Origin: CAWIMX01 sp963792785
GTDB taxonomy: Bacteria > Acidobacteriota > Vicinamibacteria > Vicinamibacterales > CAVVIG01
Direction: 5' to 3'
Assembly (NCBI GenBank): GCA_963792785.1
Contig: CAWBXO010000004.1
Location: 1-64,000 of the forward strand
DNA length: 64,000 nt
Part shown: positions 8,717-17,776 of the stretch, one piece after another
Layout of the letters: each line of letters starts with the position of its first letter
Position numbering within the stretch: the first letter of the stretch is position 1
Position numbers and translations under genes: made by a program
Notes under the pieces: generated by a model
Told to the model about the DNA's origin: nothing
Databases searched by the model: none
Seen by the model: the letters and a program-made list of their open reading frames with translations, nothing else

Positions 8717-10948
8717 TCAGCCGGGCTGGCCGGGTTGCTCCTGAACGACCCACCCGCGTGCCAGGCGCGCCGGAATCCAGACGGCGATCACAGGAACGTC
8801 CGGCGCGACGACGTTGTCGTTGTTGGTTAGATCAAGCCGATGAATCTGGACGGTCACTGTGCCGGCCTCCCGTATGGCCCGGTCACCCGGATAGACTTCG
8901 CCGCGCCGCTCGCGCGGATTCACTGGGGCCTCGCCTTGATAGAGGTTCGTGACTTCGCCGTGGTCGTCGACACCGCGCTGGCGGCGCGCGTTGGGGCTCA
9001 TGCGGTATACGACGCTAGCTTCACCGCCGTTTTCTTCCAGCGCCTTCCGCAGCTGCAGCAACATCCCGGTGTTGCGCTGCGAGTCCGTCGTGCCGGTTAT
9101 CCGCATCGGGATCAACAGCTGTTCAAGCACGTCGCTGAGGGGAATATTCTCGCAGACGTCGTGGCGCTGGATGTCGGTGCGATCTGGGTGCCCGTCTGCT
9201 GGCGCAAACGCGCGATCCTGGAGGAAACGCTCCACGGCCTCGCGGTTAGAGCGCACGACTGCATCGGAGCCCTGAACAACGCGCGGGGCAACCCAATCGT
9301 CGGAGAAGCGCCCGCGCATGTAATCAAACTCGAGCACGTCGTTGCGGCATGGCGCAAGGGCATTATCCAGGACGAATGCGCGCTTCCATTCGTTGAGCGG
9401 CCGTCCGCTTTCCTGAAATATGCGCAGCTGTCCGCGGATATCCTCTTCGTGCTCTACATAGCTACGAAACGAATTAAGTGATCCCTGCTCGAGATAAATC
9501 CTGCAGTAGCCCAGATACGGCCGCTTGTAACCGAAGAAGCGGGCGCGCTGCTGCACCGTGTCGGCGTTCCCGACGCCGATGCCGCGGGGCATGTACGTGA
9601 CGGTCAATCCCTCTATCGTGAACCCGCGATCCATTGCTTGGCCACCGACGAGGATCCAGCCATAGGCACTCCGCCAGTCGACCTGTGGCGTCCTGCCGCC
9701 GCGCGCGTTCACCTCAAGCACGCGGGTGTTACGAAACGCGAACCGCAAGGAAGGGATGAGTTCGTCGAAGGTCGGCATATCCGCCCCAACGGTTGCGGCC
9801 ACGTCGGCGTGAGCGTCCCGAAACTCCTCGATCAACTCCTGCTTGTCAGGGTCGTTGTCAGCCAGAGCAAGGATGCGCTTCCATTCTTCGAAGATGTCGC
9901 GCACCCAGTTATAAAATTCGCGGTGTTGGGCGGTCAGGTGCGACGGATGAACGAGCATCGAGCGATTACCGATGTTCCCGCCTGCACGTATTCCCGCCGT
10001 CACGCCAACCATGAATACACGCAAGGCTTCGAGAAGAGACGCCGGCGGCTCGATAAGCGGATTCGCGTTGATCGGAACGTCTTGCGGAGGAATCACCCGC
10101 ACGTGCGACGGATCGTCTCCGAAAAATGTCTGACCTCCGACATAGTCAGCACCCGGATCAAGAACGTGAACGTAGTTGGGCGACAGCGAATCGATGATGC
10201 TGACAAGCAGCGGCGCCTGCGGCGTCGCTGTGTACTGCAAGTAGGTGTGGCGCGGGAGTGCGTCCCTGACCTCCATCAGGCGACTGTAGGTCGTGCTCTC
10301 ACGGCCCTGCCCGGCTTCGTTGTTCAGGCTGGCCTGGTCGGCCTCGTCGTCGATGATGAGCACTGGAATGTCTCGAACGTCGAGCGCACGAATCAACTCG
10401 GCGAGTTTTTCCAATCGCCGATAGTTCTTAAGCACGGTGATCAGAACCGTCTTTTTATAGGCCTCGGGGGTGCCCGGATCTCGCCAATCGTCCAGCACAT
10501 CACGTATCGCTTGAATTGTCGCGTCGACGTTGCGTGGGTTCTGGAACTGGATCCAGCGTCTGGCGCGGTCCGAATCGTCAAGCCGCAGGTCTCTCCGGAG
10601 CCGGCCGGTGGATTGTCGAAGCAGTGGCGTCGAGGTACCCGCCACGACAATAACGATTTTGAAGGCGTTGTCTCGCGCGAGAGCGGCGACGGTCTCGAAG
10701 GACATCGTCTTGCCGCTCTGTACCAAGCCGACGACTAGGCCGGTCTCTTGGCCGGGCGCTGCCGTCGGCGCAATGCCCTTGGCAAGGATGGTTACGGCGG
10801 CGTCCCGCGTGCCGTCCCGGCCCGCGGCCGGGACGACGATCTGCAGAAAGTCGAGCGTTTCCGCGCCGACCGTCGGCCTCCATCTGTGGCCTGCGGCCAG
10901 GGGCTCCGGAACAGCTTCAACGATAATGGGTTGATCGTCGCCCGCCAT
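8717..10948 (-). CDS. Z1-domain SF2-type ATPase of a restriction system
   Basis: 743 residues. Helicase-like motifs in order: GLVQSGKT (Walker A, about 74-81), VLIIDDEADQAS (Walker B, about 196-207), YTATPQAPLL (motif III-like, about 239-248), GGQAMDRGFT (about 435-444) and QQRARFFGYKRPY (motif VI-like, about 466-478). This pattern is the Z1 family (endonuclease Z1 domain), described by the Aravind group in restriction-modification operons together with MutL/MORC-like ATPases. Presumed motor or DNA-sensing subunit. Stop of the upstream GHKL gene is eight bases away. No defects seen. Confidence 0.85.
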   Translation of the reverse strand: MAGDDQPIIVEAVPEPLAAGHRWRPTVGAETLDFLQIVVPAAGRDGTRDAAVTILAKGIAPTAAPGQETGLVVGLVQSGKTMSFETVAALARDNAFKIVIVVAGTSTPLLRQSTGRLRRDLRLDDSDRARRWIQFQNPRNVDATIQAIRDVLDDWRDPGTPEAYKKTVLITVLKNYRRLEKLAELIRALDVRDIPVLIIDDEADQASLNNEAGQGRESTTYSRLMEVRDALPRHTYLQYTATPQAPLLVSIIDSLSPNYVHVLDPGADYVGGQTFFGDDPSHVRVIPPQDVPINANPLIEPPASLLEALRVFMVGVTAGIRAGGNIGNRSMLVHPSHLTAQHREFYNWVRDIFEEWKRILALADNDPDKQELIEEFRDAHADVAATVGADMPTFDELIPSLRFAFRNTRVLEVNARGGRTPQVDWRSAYGWILVGGQAMDRGFTIEGLTVTYMPRGIGVGNADTVQQRARFFGYKRPYLGYCRIYLEQGSLNSFRSYVEHEEDIRGQLRIFQESGRPLNEWKRAFVLDNALAPCRNDVLEFDYMRGRFSDDWVAPRVVQGSDAVVRSNREAVERFLQDRAFAPADGHPDRTDIQRHDVCENIPLSDVLEQLLIPMRITGTTDSQRNTGMLLQLRKALEENGGEASVVYRMSPNARRQRGVDDHGEVTNLYQGEAPVNPRERRGEVYPGDRAIREAGTVTVQIHRLDLTNNDNVVAPDVPVIAVWIPARLARGWVVQEQPGQPG

Positions 10949-10956
10949 GTCGCCTC

Positions 10957-12483
10957 CTAAGGCTCCGACAGTGCATCCTTGAGAATGTCGTTGATGTTCC
11001 GGCGAACCGTGCCGGCGTTCCGTACCCCGGCATCCCGTGCCAGCACCTCGGCCAGCGCCATCGCAGCTGCGACGCGAAGCAGGCCTTCAATATTCTCGGT
11101 ATCCGTCTGCGCGAACCGAATCATGAACGGATGCACCATCGACACACGGATATCGAGGCGGCGAGGCTGCTGACGCGTCTCGGAAGTGTCGCTGACGACA
11201 AGCCACTGACTCTCGGCGGGATCGTCGGTGAGCTCGACGTTGATGGACCAAGGCTTGTCCCTGAAGGTGATGTCGAATTGCCGCGCCGCGACGCGCGAGC
11301 GCTGCGGCGCCTCTTGCGAGGGCGTCTCGACGAGAGGGGCATCGGCCACCGCCGGCAGAACTTGTGGCAGGCCCGCTTGCATGGCTTGCGTCGTATTCGT
11401 GACGGCCTGTGCGGCCGCCAGCGTTAGCTGGGCGCGCGCTACGCGCACGCGATAGCCCTCCGCCTGCTTCAGCAGCGGCAGATCCTCTGTATCGAGGTGC
11501 TCGCGGAGCAGTTCGAGAAACGGCTGCTCGTTTTCATCCCAGCGAAAGCCGTCCTTGGTGTGGCTGACCTGGAAGCCATCGAGATGGAGTTCGCCGAAGA
11601 CGCGCTGGTACCGGTAGCTGTTCGACGCGCCAAAAATCGAGGACGGGCGGTACCCGTCGTCGCCGCTGCCTTGAATTACCCGACCGCGACGGAATAACGC
11701 GAACCCCGCGCGCGCGGTGTTCGCGGTTTCGCGGAGTGCGGCAAAACCGTGAACGGAGAGGCCGTCTCCAAAATCGAAATCAATCGGCTTTCTCCACTCA
11801 CGCTCAGGCCCATCCTTGTCCTTGAAGTACGGTGCCCGGAGAACGGCCGGCTCCGTATAGGACAGCGTCTCTCCATTGAACCGGAGTTCAAGTAGCCCGC
11901 TGCGGATGAACGCCCGATAAATGTCCGTGAGGTGCTCTTTCAGCTTGCCAACGGTGCGGCCGACGGGCATCTGGAACACGTTTTCGAGGACCACTTCGGT
12001 GTAGTGGTTGTTCGGTTGTTCGGGCGTCTCTTCGATCGCCAGTTCATGAATGTCGTCATTAACGATGTTGTCGATATTGAACCGAACTGTGCGTGCAACC
12101 GGTTCGCCGAGAGCCGATGTGCGCACGCTCCAACGCGGGGCAAACCAGCAGGCCGCGCTCTTCATCCCCATCCCGAATTCGGCGAGCCCTGACCGGTCAG
12201 GGGGAATCGCAGCCGGTCGGAAGGCCCGGCCGTATTCGGCCTCGAAGATTCCCGCTGCATTGTCGCGGATCGAAATGCGCGGGGGCAGGTTCGCGTCGAT
12301 ATCGATGTCGACGCGCAGGCGGATCTCATCACCCTCGACTCCCCGGAGGGCCTCGCGATGCGTGGTGAAGCTTCCCACGGCGTTGTCAACAAATTCGCCA
12401 AGCGCATACCACGCCTTGTAGTTCATGTGGCGCAAAACGGCGAGCATGCTGACGCCCGGTCTGATATCTACCGTGTTGGCCAA
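10957..12483 (-). CDS. GHKL ATPase (MutL/MORC-like) of the restriction module
   Basis: About 508 residues if translated from TTG 12483, which has AAGGA nine bases upstream. Bergerat-fold motifs: ALGEFVDNAV (N box, about 28-36), SIRDNAAGIF (about 71-80) and EFGMGMKSAACW (about 102-113), the lid form seen in MutL/MORC-type GHKL proteins. The C-terminal half (about 390-508) is unassigned. The reading frame is continuous with the methyltransferase upstream, so it could instead be the C-terminal half of a fusion. Role by family: ATP-driven clamp that coordinates DNA recognition with the Z1 and nuclease subunits. Confidence 0.75.
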   Translation of the reverse strand: MANTVDIRPGVSMLAVLRHMNYKAWYALGEFVDNAVGSFTTHREALRGVEGDEIRLRVDIDIDANLPPRISIRDNAAGIFEAEYGRAFRPAAIPPDRSGLAEFGMGMKSAACWFAPRWSVRTSALGEPVARTVRFNIDNIVNDDIHELAIEETPEQPNNHYTEVVLENVFQMPVGRTVGKLKEHLTDIYRAFIRSGLLELRFNGETLSYTEPAVLRAPYFKDKDGPEREWRKPIDFDFGDGLSVHGFAALRETANTARAGFALFRRGRVIQGSGDDGYRPSSIFGASNSYRYQRVFGELHLDGFQVSHTKDGFRWDENEQPFLELLREHLDTEDLPLLKQAEGYRVRVARAQLTLAAAQAVTNTTQAMQAGLPQVLPAVADAPLVETPSQEAPQRSRVAARQFDITFRDKPWSINVELTDDPAESQWLVVSDTSETRQQPRRLDIRVSMVHPFMIRFAQTDTENIEGLLRVAAAMALAEVLARDAGVRNAGTVRRNINDILKDALSEP

Positions 12484-13897
12484 TCGTTCTCGTCCTTCAG
12501 TTGCAGTTCCGCTCAAGCCGCCGTCGCGAGTGCATTTCGTCGCCTTGGTACTCGTTCGCTTGCGCCGCCGCGGCGAGGGCCGCGCCCCCTGGAGAAGTCC
12601 GCAGGCGATCGCCTTGACCACCTCGACATTCACGGCGTTGCCGAGCGCGTGGAACGCGCCCGCAGTCGTGACGGGAAGATGCTTCAGCTGTCCCATGCTT
12701 TGCAGGCGACTGCATTCGCGAATGGTCATGTAGCGTCGCTCCCACGCCACGACAGGCACTTGGCTGGTCGACATGGCGACGAGCGATGGTGCCGTGGTTG
12801 GCCGCTTCAGTCGAATTCCTGAGGCGCGAAACTGAATGACGTACCGCCAGATGTCGCGTTCACCGCCCTTGCAGTTCCACTCGAACTTCTGAAAACTCGG
12901 AGGGAAATCCTTGATTGACGGCAGCCACTTGTCGATCCAGTTTCGGTGCCGACGATAAAGGTCACGGTTCTGGCGGACGAAATCGATCTTCCAGTCGGGG
13001 AAAGTCTTTCCGGCACGCTGCGCATACGTCGGCAGCGCGGCGATGACGTCTTGCCTGGACAGACCGCGGAGGCGGCAGCCGAGGCCGCCACGGTATTTGC
13101 GAATATTTCGGACGTGCAGCGGAGCCTTCTTTTCGAAGGGATAAGTCGCCCCAAATTCGTTCGCCCAGATGGGAAACGACGGCAGCTGCTGGTTGGCCGG
13201 GAATGCCTTCAGAAATTTCTGCCAGGCTCGCAGATATTTCAGGAAATGCGCCGGGAGCTTCTTGGCTCGTTTAGGGTTCTTCGATAGTCACGGAATGGAC
13301 GGACAGGCGCTTTTCCGGAACCGGTTCCGGCGCGGTGAATCCGTCGAGGCCCTCGCGGCTGCCGACAATGAAGGCCCGCTCGCGCACCTGCGGGACGCCG
13401 ACCTGGTGCGGCGACAGAAGTTGATCCTTGACGCTGTAGCCCGCGAGCCGCAGGCGGTGCTCGATCGTTCGCCACGTCTTGCCGCTTCGGTGCCGCATCA
13501 AATTTGGCACATTCTCGATGATGAAGTATCGAGGTTTATGCGTCCTGATGATGCGGATCACGTAGTCGATCAGATCGCCCCACTGGGGGCACGCCAATCC
13601 ACGCTGCTCCCCTGCCTTCGAGAAAGGCTGGCACGGAAATCCGGCGCATAGAACATCGTGCCGGGGCACCTTGCTGATATCCAGCGTCCGAATGTCCCCA
13701 TGCGGCTTGAGACCGAAGTTCTTTTCGTATAGCGCGGCGAGATCGGCGTCGGACTCGCAGGCAAAGACACATTTGTGGCCAAGATCGCTGAGTGCAAGGT
13801 GGAACCCGCCCAGACCCGCGAAGAGATCGATGAAACGAAGCGACTTGCCAGACTTCTTTTTCCGGCGGGGGGATCGAGACCGCTTGCCGGTCATCAT
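12484..13897 (-). CDS. DNA (cytosine-5) methyltransferase (one frameshift)
   Basis: Transfers methyl from SAM to cytosine C5. Motif I FIDLFAGLGGF (22-32), motif IV GFPCQPFSKAG (86-96, catalytic Cys), motif VI IIENVPN (126-132) and motif VIII QVRERAFIVG (170-179) are in the first frame. One extra C near 13273 ends that frame after EEP. The next frame continues through a target-recognition region and motif X ALGNAVNVEVVKAIA. ATG 13897 overlaps the stop of the RHH gene (ATGA). After motif X the frame runs without a stop into the GHKL ATPase; a TGA at 12497-12499 in another frame could be the true end if one more indel exists. Recognition sequence unknown. Confidence 0.8.
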
Positions 13898-14067
13898 GCG
13901 CGAAGTAATGGGGTCTGGCTCTTTAGGTATTCCTGAATGGCGTCGCGTACCACCCAAGCCAGCGACACTCGCTTGCTGGCGGCCGTCCTCTTGAGATCGG
14001 CGTAGTCAGCCGAAGGGATCGTGACAGATAGCCGGACCGCCGCGTCGGATGCTTCCCCCTGATCCAT
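13894..14067 (-). CDS. Ribbon-helix-helix DNA-binding protein
   Basis: 57 residues from ATG 14067 (TTG 14082 is an in-frame alternative). Core AVRLSVTIPSADYADLKRTA then AWVVRDAIQEYL matches the beta-alpha-alpha layout of CopG/Arc-type repressors. Its stop overlaps the methyltransferase ATG by four bases, so the two are coupled. No toxin gene is adjacent, so I infer a controller of the restriction module instead of an antitoxin. Direct repeats just upstream (14087-14109) look like its operator. Confidence 0.75.
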   Translation of the reverse strand: MDQGEASDAAVRLSVTIPSADYADLKRTAASKRVSLAWVVRDAIQEYLKSQTPLLRA

Positions 14068-14086
14068 GGGCCTGTCTCTCAAATTG

Positions 14087-14109
14087 CACCACTCTACACC
14101 ACACTGGTG
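14087..14109. promoter_or_regulatory. Candidate operator of the RHH regulator
   Basis: CACCAC at 14087-14092 and 14097-14102 repeat with a 10-base period, followed by an inverted GGTG at 14106-14109. RHH dimers often bind repeats one helical turn apart. The site lies 20-42 bases before the RHH ATG, inside the 117-base divergent spacer shared with vsr, so it could control both directions. Confidence 0.4.
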
Positions 14110-14200
14110 AACGAGTCAAAAAGGAAGAGGTAGGACGCATCATTCAAGCCTCGAGAACAGCGCCGCCGTTCATGCCTGCGCGTTAGGTGATCATCAAGAT

Positions 14201-14623
14201 GTGGATCTCTACAGCGCAGCCACCCGCTCCTATGTGATGTCGCGCATTCGCGGCCGAAACACCCGGCCGGAACTGCTGTTGCGACGTGCGCTCTTTGCGG
14301 CCGGCGCTCGCGGCTTTCGCGTGCATGCCAAATTGCCGGGTCGACCAGACGTCGTCTTTACGAAGGCGAAGCTCGCCGTCTTCGTCGATGGCTGCTTTTG
14401 GCATGGCTGTCAAAAGTGCCGAATCCCGACGCCACGTTCAAACCGCGCATACTGGGAACCAAAACTCGCGCGGAATCGATCCCGTGATCGCAGCAACAAC
14501 CGCCGTCTACGTTCCCTGGGCTGGTCCGTGATGCATGTATGGGAGCACGACGTGATTCGCGCTCCAACGATCTGCGCCGCGCGGATTCTTCGCCGTATCT
14601 CGCGAGGACACCCAGCTCGCTAG
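14201..14623 (+). CDS. vsr: Very-short-patch-repair endonuclease Vsr
   Basis: 140 residues from GTG 14201. The family signature is complete: MSRIRGRNTRPELLLRRAL at the N-terminus, then GRPDVVFTKAKLAVFVDG and CFWHGCQKC with the metal/catalytic Asp and His residues, and a C-terminal WSVMHVWEHD. Vsr nicks 5' of the T in T:G mismatches made by deamination of 5-methylcytosine and almost always accompanies a C5 methyltransferase. It is divergent from the methyltransferase operon, with a shared promoter spacer. Length is normal (about 135-155). Confidence 0.9.
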   Translation: MDLYSAATRSYVMSRIRGRNTRPELLLRRALFAAGARGFRVHAKLPGRPDVVFTKAKLAVFVDGCFWHGCQKCRIPTPRSNRAYWEPKLARNRSRDRSNNRRLRSLGWSVMHVWEHDVIRAPTICAARILRRISRGHPAR

Positions 14624-14627
14624 CAGT

Positions 14628-15392
14628 TTATTCGGCGGACACTGCGGAAGCGGAAGACGCCGTGTCTGCCCACGCGATCTCGCAAGCGAGATATTCGCCG
14701 ATGACGATCTTGATCAGCTGGCCACTGACATCGTCGACGGCGAGATATCGGTAGCGATCGTCTTGAACGTCGATCCAGTCGTTGATCAGGAGACCAACGG
14801 TTGACATTGTGCCCGTCTCGGATCTGAGCGTGAGCTGGGTGACGAGTTGCCTCTGGACGCCGCGAGAGCCGACCTCGCCCAGCAATTGCGTAACATGACT
14901 TGCATCCCACGAATCGCGATCTGCTTCGGTCATGAGAGCTATGGGCCAACACCTTAAAACACTGGGCTCTTGTCGGCACGGTAAGCCGAGTTCATACGCG
15001 GCATGCCCGCGAGCAAGCTTGCAGACGACGTTTGTGACTCGCGCGGAGTCGACATCGAAAACAACCTGCTTTCCTTGAGTGCGTTTACCGGATTCGATCA
15101 GCGAGCGCAAAGGGACGCTTCGCCGCAGAATGTCCGCGACCCGCGTGCGTCGGATTAAGTCAGGATCAGTGGAGCCAGCTATCGCACACTCGATCAGACA
15201 AGCCAGGTACTCTTCATCACGCGAAAAGCCGTTGTTGCACTCCCAGCATGCAGGCAGGACCGGTAGGTTCTCCGGAAACGGCGGATCCAGAAACACTCGG
15301 GATGGGACATGCTCCCTCGTTTCCTCAGGTCCGCCGCAATAGATGCAGCCATTGAGGAGCCGATCGTCGGCGAAGTTCCTGAGTTGGTCCAT
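14628..15392 (-). CDS. HNH-endonuclease-like protein
   Basis: 254 residues. The N-terminal region has CIYCGG (about 16-21), REHVPS (26-31) and PACWECNNGF (47-56), the zinc-knuckle plus E-H form of HNH nucleases. The remainder is not recognised. Last gene of a minus-strand run (16772 to 14628 region), four bases downstream of the nuclease-like gene at 15397. Its stop is four bases from the end of vsr (convergent). Probably a nuclease component of a second defence module; function is inferred. Confidence 0.6.
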   Translation of the reverse strand: MDQLRNFADDRLLNGCIYCGGPEETREHVPSRVFLDPPFPENLPVLPACWECNNGFSRDEEYLACLIECAIAGSTDPDLIRRTRVADILRRSVPLRSLIESGKRTQGKQVVFDVDSARVTNVVCKLARGHAAYELGLPCRQEPSVLRCWPIALMTEADRDSWDASHVTQLLGEVGSRGVQRQLVTQLTLRSETGTMSTVGLLINDWIDVQDDRYRYLAVDDVSGQLIKIVIGEYLACEIAWADTASSASAVSAE

Positions 15393-15396
15393 TTCG

Positions 15397-16083
15397 CTAC
15401 GCCCATTTGCGAAGTTCTTGCTCGACGTTGCGCACGAAACGCTCTTCGGCGGAGTTGTCGGTTGGAATCAGCCCAAGAAAGGGCTCGGGACGTGACCTCT
15501 TTGAGAAATAGAGACGCAGCTTGTCAGAGGGAATGTTTGCAACAAATCCCTTCAAGCGAAGCGCCCCACAATCCGATAGAAGACCGACGAAGGTTCGGCC
15601 GAGGGCGACGCCTGGCGTCGACTCGTAGAACTTGCATTCGAACGCCATGATCAGCTTGTTCCCCGCCATCTTGGGAGTGCTGTTATTCAGCCGGACAGCG
15701 TCCGCATGCGTCTGATCGCAGACGGAGACGTCGATTTCGTGCAACGCACCCGAACTACCTTGGTATTCCACGTCGACGTGTATTTCAAATCGCCGCCCGT
15801 TCAGCAAACAATCCGCATACGCGAAATCTTGATCAGTCGATGCCATGCTGCCGGGTGCGCCACGAAAAACCACAATCGCAGGTTGAGAGCCGGATTGAAT
15901 GCCAGTGATAGTGACCGTCCCTCCAGCTCGCCGGACTGCCTCACTGCACAGCGACAACACGTATGCTTCGAATGCGCGCTCGCACGTGTTCGAGTTCAGC
16001 TGGAGCAGTTGCTGTGCGGCGGGCAGGGCTAGCAACCCATCAATCGCCGCCCGGAGATCCGCCAATTCTTGCGCGGTCGCCAC
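15397..16083 (-). CDS. Restriction-endonuclease-fold-like protein
   Basis: 228 residues from GTG 16083, whose first base overlaps the upstream stop (TAGTG). HEIDVSV (about 115-121) followed by LIMAFECKFYES (about 144-155) forms the D...E-x-K signature of PD-(D/E)XK nucleases. No known family recognised beyond that. N-terminal 60 residues look like a helical domain. Operonic with the HNH gene downstream and the unknown gene upstream. Confidence 0.55.
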   Translation of the reverse strand: MATAQELADLRAAIDGLLALPAAQQLLQLNSNTCERAFEAYVLSLCSEAVRRAGGTVTITGIQSGSQPAIVVFRGAPGSMASTDQDFAYADCLLNGRRFEIHVDVEYQGSSGALHEIDVSVCDQTHADAVRLNNSTPKMAGNKLIMAFECKFYESTPGVALGRTFVGLLSDCGALRLKGFVANIPSDKLRLYFSKRSRPEPFLGLIPTDNSAEERFVRNVEQELRKWA

Positions 16084-16553
16084 TATTCTTCGCGCTCCAG
16101 CTTCAGGACCATGTCGCTGATTAGACGAAGTCGAGAGTCGATCGCCTCTACATCCTGCGGAATCAGATCACCTAAATCGGCCTCGAGCGCCGATAGCCGA
16201 TCTTCCGAGGCGAATTCGCGATCGACACGCCATACGATCTCGCGACCCTGAAACTCCTTCTGCAGCTTGCGCGCAATCGTCGGTACTACGATGAGGCGCT
16301 GGCGAAGGCGCTCCAACACGAGACGCAGGATCTCACGGTCCGTCAGAGGGCGTCGTCGCACCGTTCCTAATTGTTTCCGCTCGCGACGCGGCCCTTCGAA
16401 GCGCTCGCCTGTCGCCTCGCCGACTGGCTCTTCCACGCCTAGCCTACGACTCTCGTCGATCCCGGCGATCACATCTGTGGCGTTGAGCTCGGTCAGCCTG
16501 CCCAAAATGAGACGAACGAGCATCGACGCGTCGGGATCAGTCAGGTTCGCCAA
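16083..16553 (-). CDS. Unknown protein of the HNH/nuclease operon
   Basis: 156 residues if TTG 16553 is the start; the frame is open for about 20 more codons upstream without ATG or GTG, so the start is doubtful. The middle is Arg/Glu-rich and charged, with predicted helices (LTDREILRLVLERLRQRL) and a C-terminal coiled-coil-like tail. No family recognised. Translationally coupled to the next gene by a one-base overlap. Probably a partner or regulatory subunit of the nuclease-like protein. Confidence 0.5.
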   Translation of the reverse strand: MANLTDPDASMLVRLILGRLTELNATDVIAGIDESRRLGVEEPVGEATGERFEGPRRERKQLGTVRRRPLTDREILRLVLERLRQRLIVVPTIARKLQKEFQGREIVWRVDREFASEDRLSALEADLGDLIPQDVEAIDSRLRLISDMVLKLEREE

Positions 16554-16771
16554 GGCTCTCTCAATCGTTGGGTAGTCTGCGCAGCTTAAGTCGAGACGAA
16601 AGCGATGTGCAAACGGACTTTACACTGGGGGCCGTCGCACTGTCCCATGGGCGGCCTCACTGCGGAGCGGTTCGGCGACTGAAGGACCCTCTCGCTCCTC
16701 AGTGCCCCGTTCGCGCTGGGCCTGCGAGCGGGCGGGGCCTCAAACAACAACCGGGTGCCGCGTGTCGCACG
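16554..16771. other. Spacer in the second defence run
   Basis: 218 bases, no gene seen; it probably contains the promoter of the unknown/nuclease/HNH operon. Confidence 0.35.
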
Positions 16772-17776
16772 CTAGCGCAATTTGCGGTCGTGTATTTCGG
16801 CGTTGATGCGGTCGTCGTATTCGGCGACAGCTTGGTTGAGGTCGGTTTCGAGCGGTTGAATCTTTTCGTCGATCGCCCACCATTGTTCAAGGGCCGCTGA
16901 TGGTCGGTCTCGTCTGGCGATCAACTCGGCCTGCCGGCGCCAGTTCTTGATCTTCGAGACCGTGTATTTCGCGCGACCCTCCGCCTTCCACTGCTCATAC
17001 GCCTCGCTCAATTTGGGCTCACGCACACCGACGTCCATGAGCCGTGCGCCCTGGTCTTGCCAGAACTGCGTATGTTGAAGGTTGTAGTCGATATCGGCGT
17101 CGCGGTCTTCGGCGAGGCATTGAAGTCCACCAAGAATGTCGTCGTCGATCCGCGCGATGAGGTCGGCGGCCAAGGTCGCGGCAAACGCTTGGTCGAGCGC
17201 GATGCCATACATTAGCTTTCGTGCGATCTGTTCACGGCCCTCGTCTAAGCCGATCAGCATGGCGTCTGGCAGTTCGAAACGCTCAAGAAAACCACGATCA
17301 GCGTCGGACGGACGTGGGCCAGGCAATGTGAACGATCGAATGGGCAGCTTCACCGTCAGCCCGACGGTCGTCTGGAAGAGCAGAATCGTTGCCTGCGTGA
17401 GAATGGTGCGCCGCAGGGCGCCGGCGTGGAACGCCTCGTTTCGGAGACGGTGACACACCTTCAGGATCGCGCGCTCCTCCGGCGAAATCTTCCCCATTCG
17501 GAAACCGAGCACTCGGAGTTTGGGCTCGAATTCCCATTGCGCCCGTTCGCGCTCTTCGGTGGTGTAGTTGGGCCGCGGGGCGTTGGCGCGCCGCGCGGGG
17601 CCTCTCCCGTAGAGGAAATCTTCGAAGTCAAAGCGGTTTTTCAGTTCACGGGCCATCAGCAATTCGGCCGTGTTGTCGAGGATGATCAGCGCGAGGCGAC
17701 AATCGAGCACGTCAGCCTTGAGCAGGTGCGCCTTCGCGGTCTCGATCTGTTCGTAGATCAGGCGGACGTATTCCAC
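16772..17776 (-). CDS. HEPN-like protein
   Basis: About 334 residues from GTG 17776 (TTG 17809 is an alternative). The N-terminal helical domain contains LALIILDNTAELLM and KVCHRLRNEAFHAGA; R-N-E-A-F-H at about 112-117 is the R-x4-6-H RNase motif of HEPN domains. The C-terminal part (about 230-334) is charged and helical, probably coiled coil. HEPN proteins are often RNA-cleaving toxins in defence islands. No MNT antitoxin partner lies next to it. Not a named family to me. Confidence 0.5.
   Translation of the reverse strand: MEYVRLIYEQIETAKAHLLKADVLDCRLALIILDNTAELLMARELKNRFDFEDFLYGRGPARRANAPRPNYTTEERERAQWEFEPKLRVLGFRMGKISPEERAILKVCHRLRNEAFHAGALRRTILTQATILLFQTTVGLTVKLPIRSFTLPGPRPSDADRGFLERFELPDAMLIGLDEGREQIARKLMYGIALDQAFAATLAADLIARIDDDILGGLQCLAEDRDADIDYNLQHTQFWQDQGARLMDVGVREPKLSEAYEQWKAEGRAKYTVSKIKNWRRQAELIARRDRPSAALEQWWAIDEKIQPLETDLNQAVAEYDDRINAEIHDRKLR

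Noticed and set aside
13894..14067. Antitoxin of a toxin-antitoxin pair
   Set aside because: No toxin gene adjoins it; it is coupled to the methyltransferase instead.
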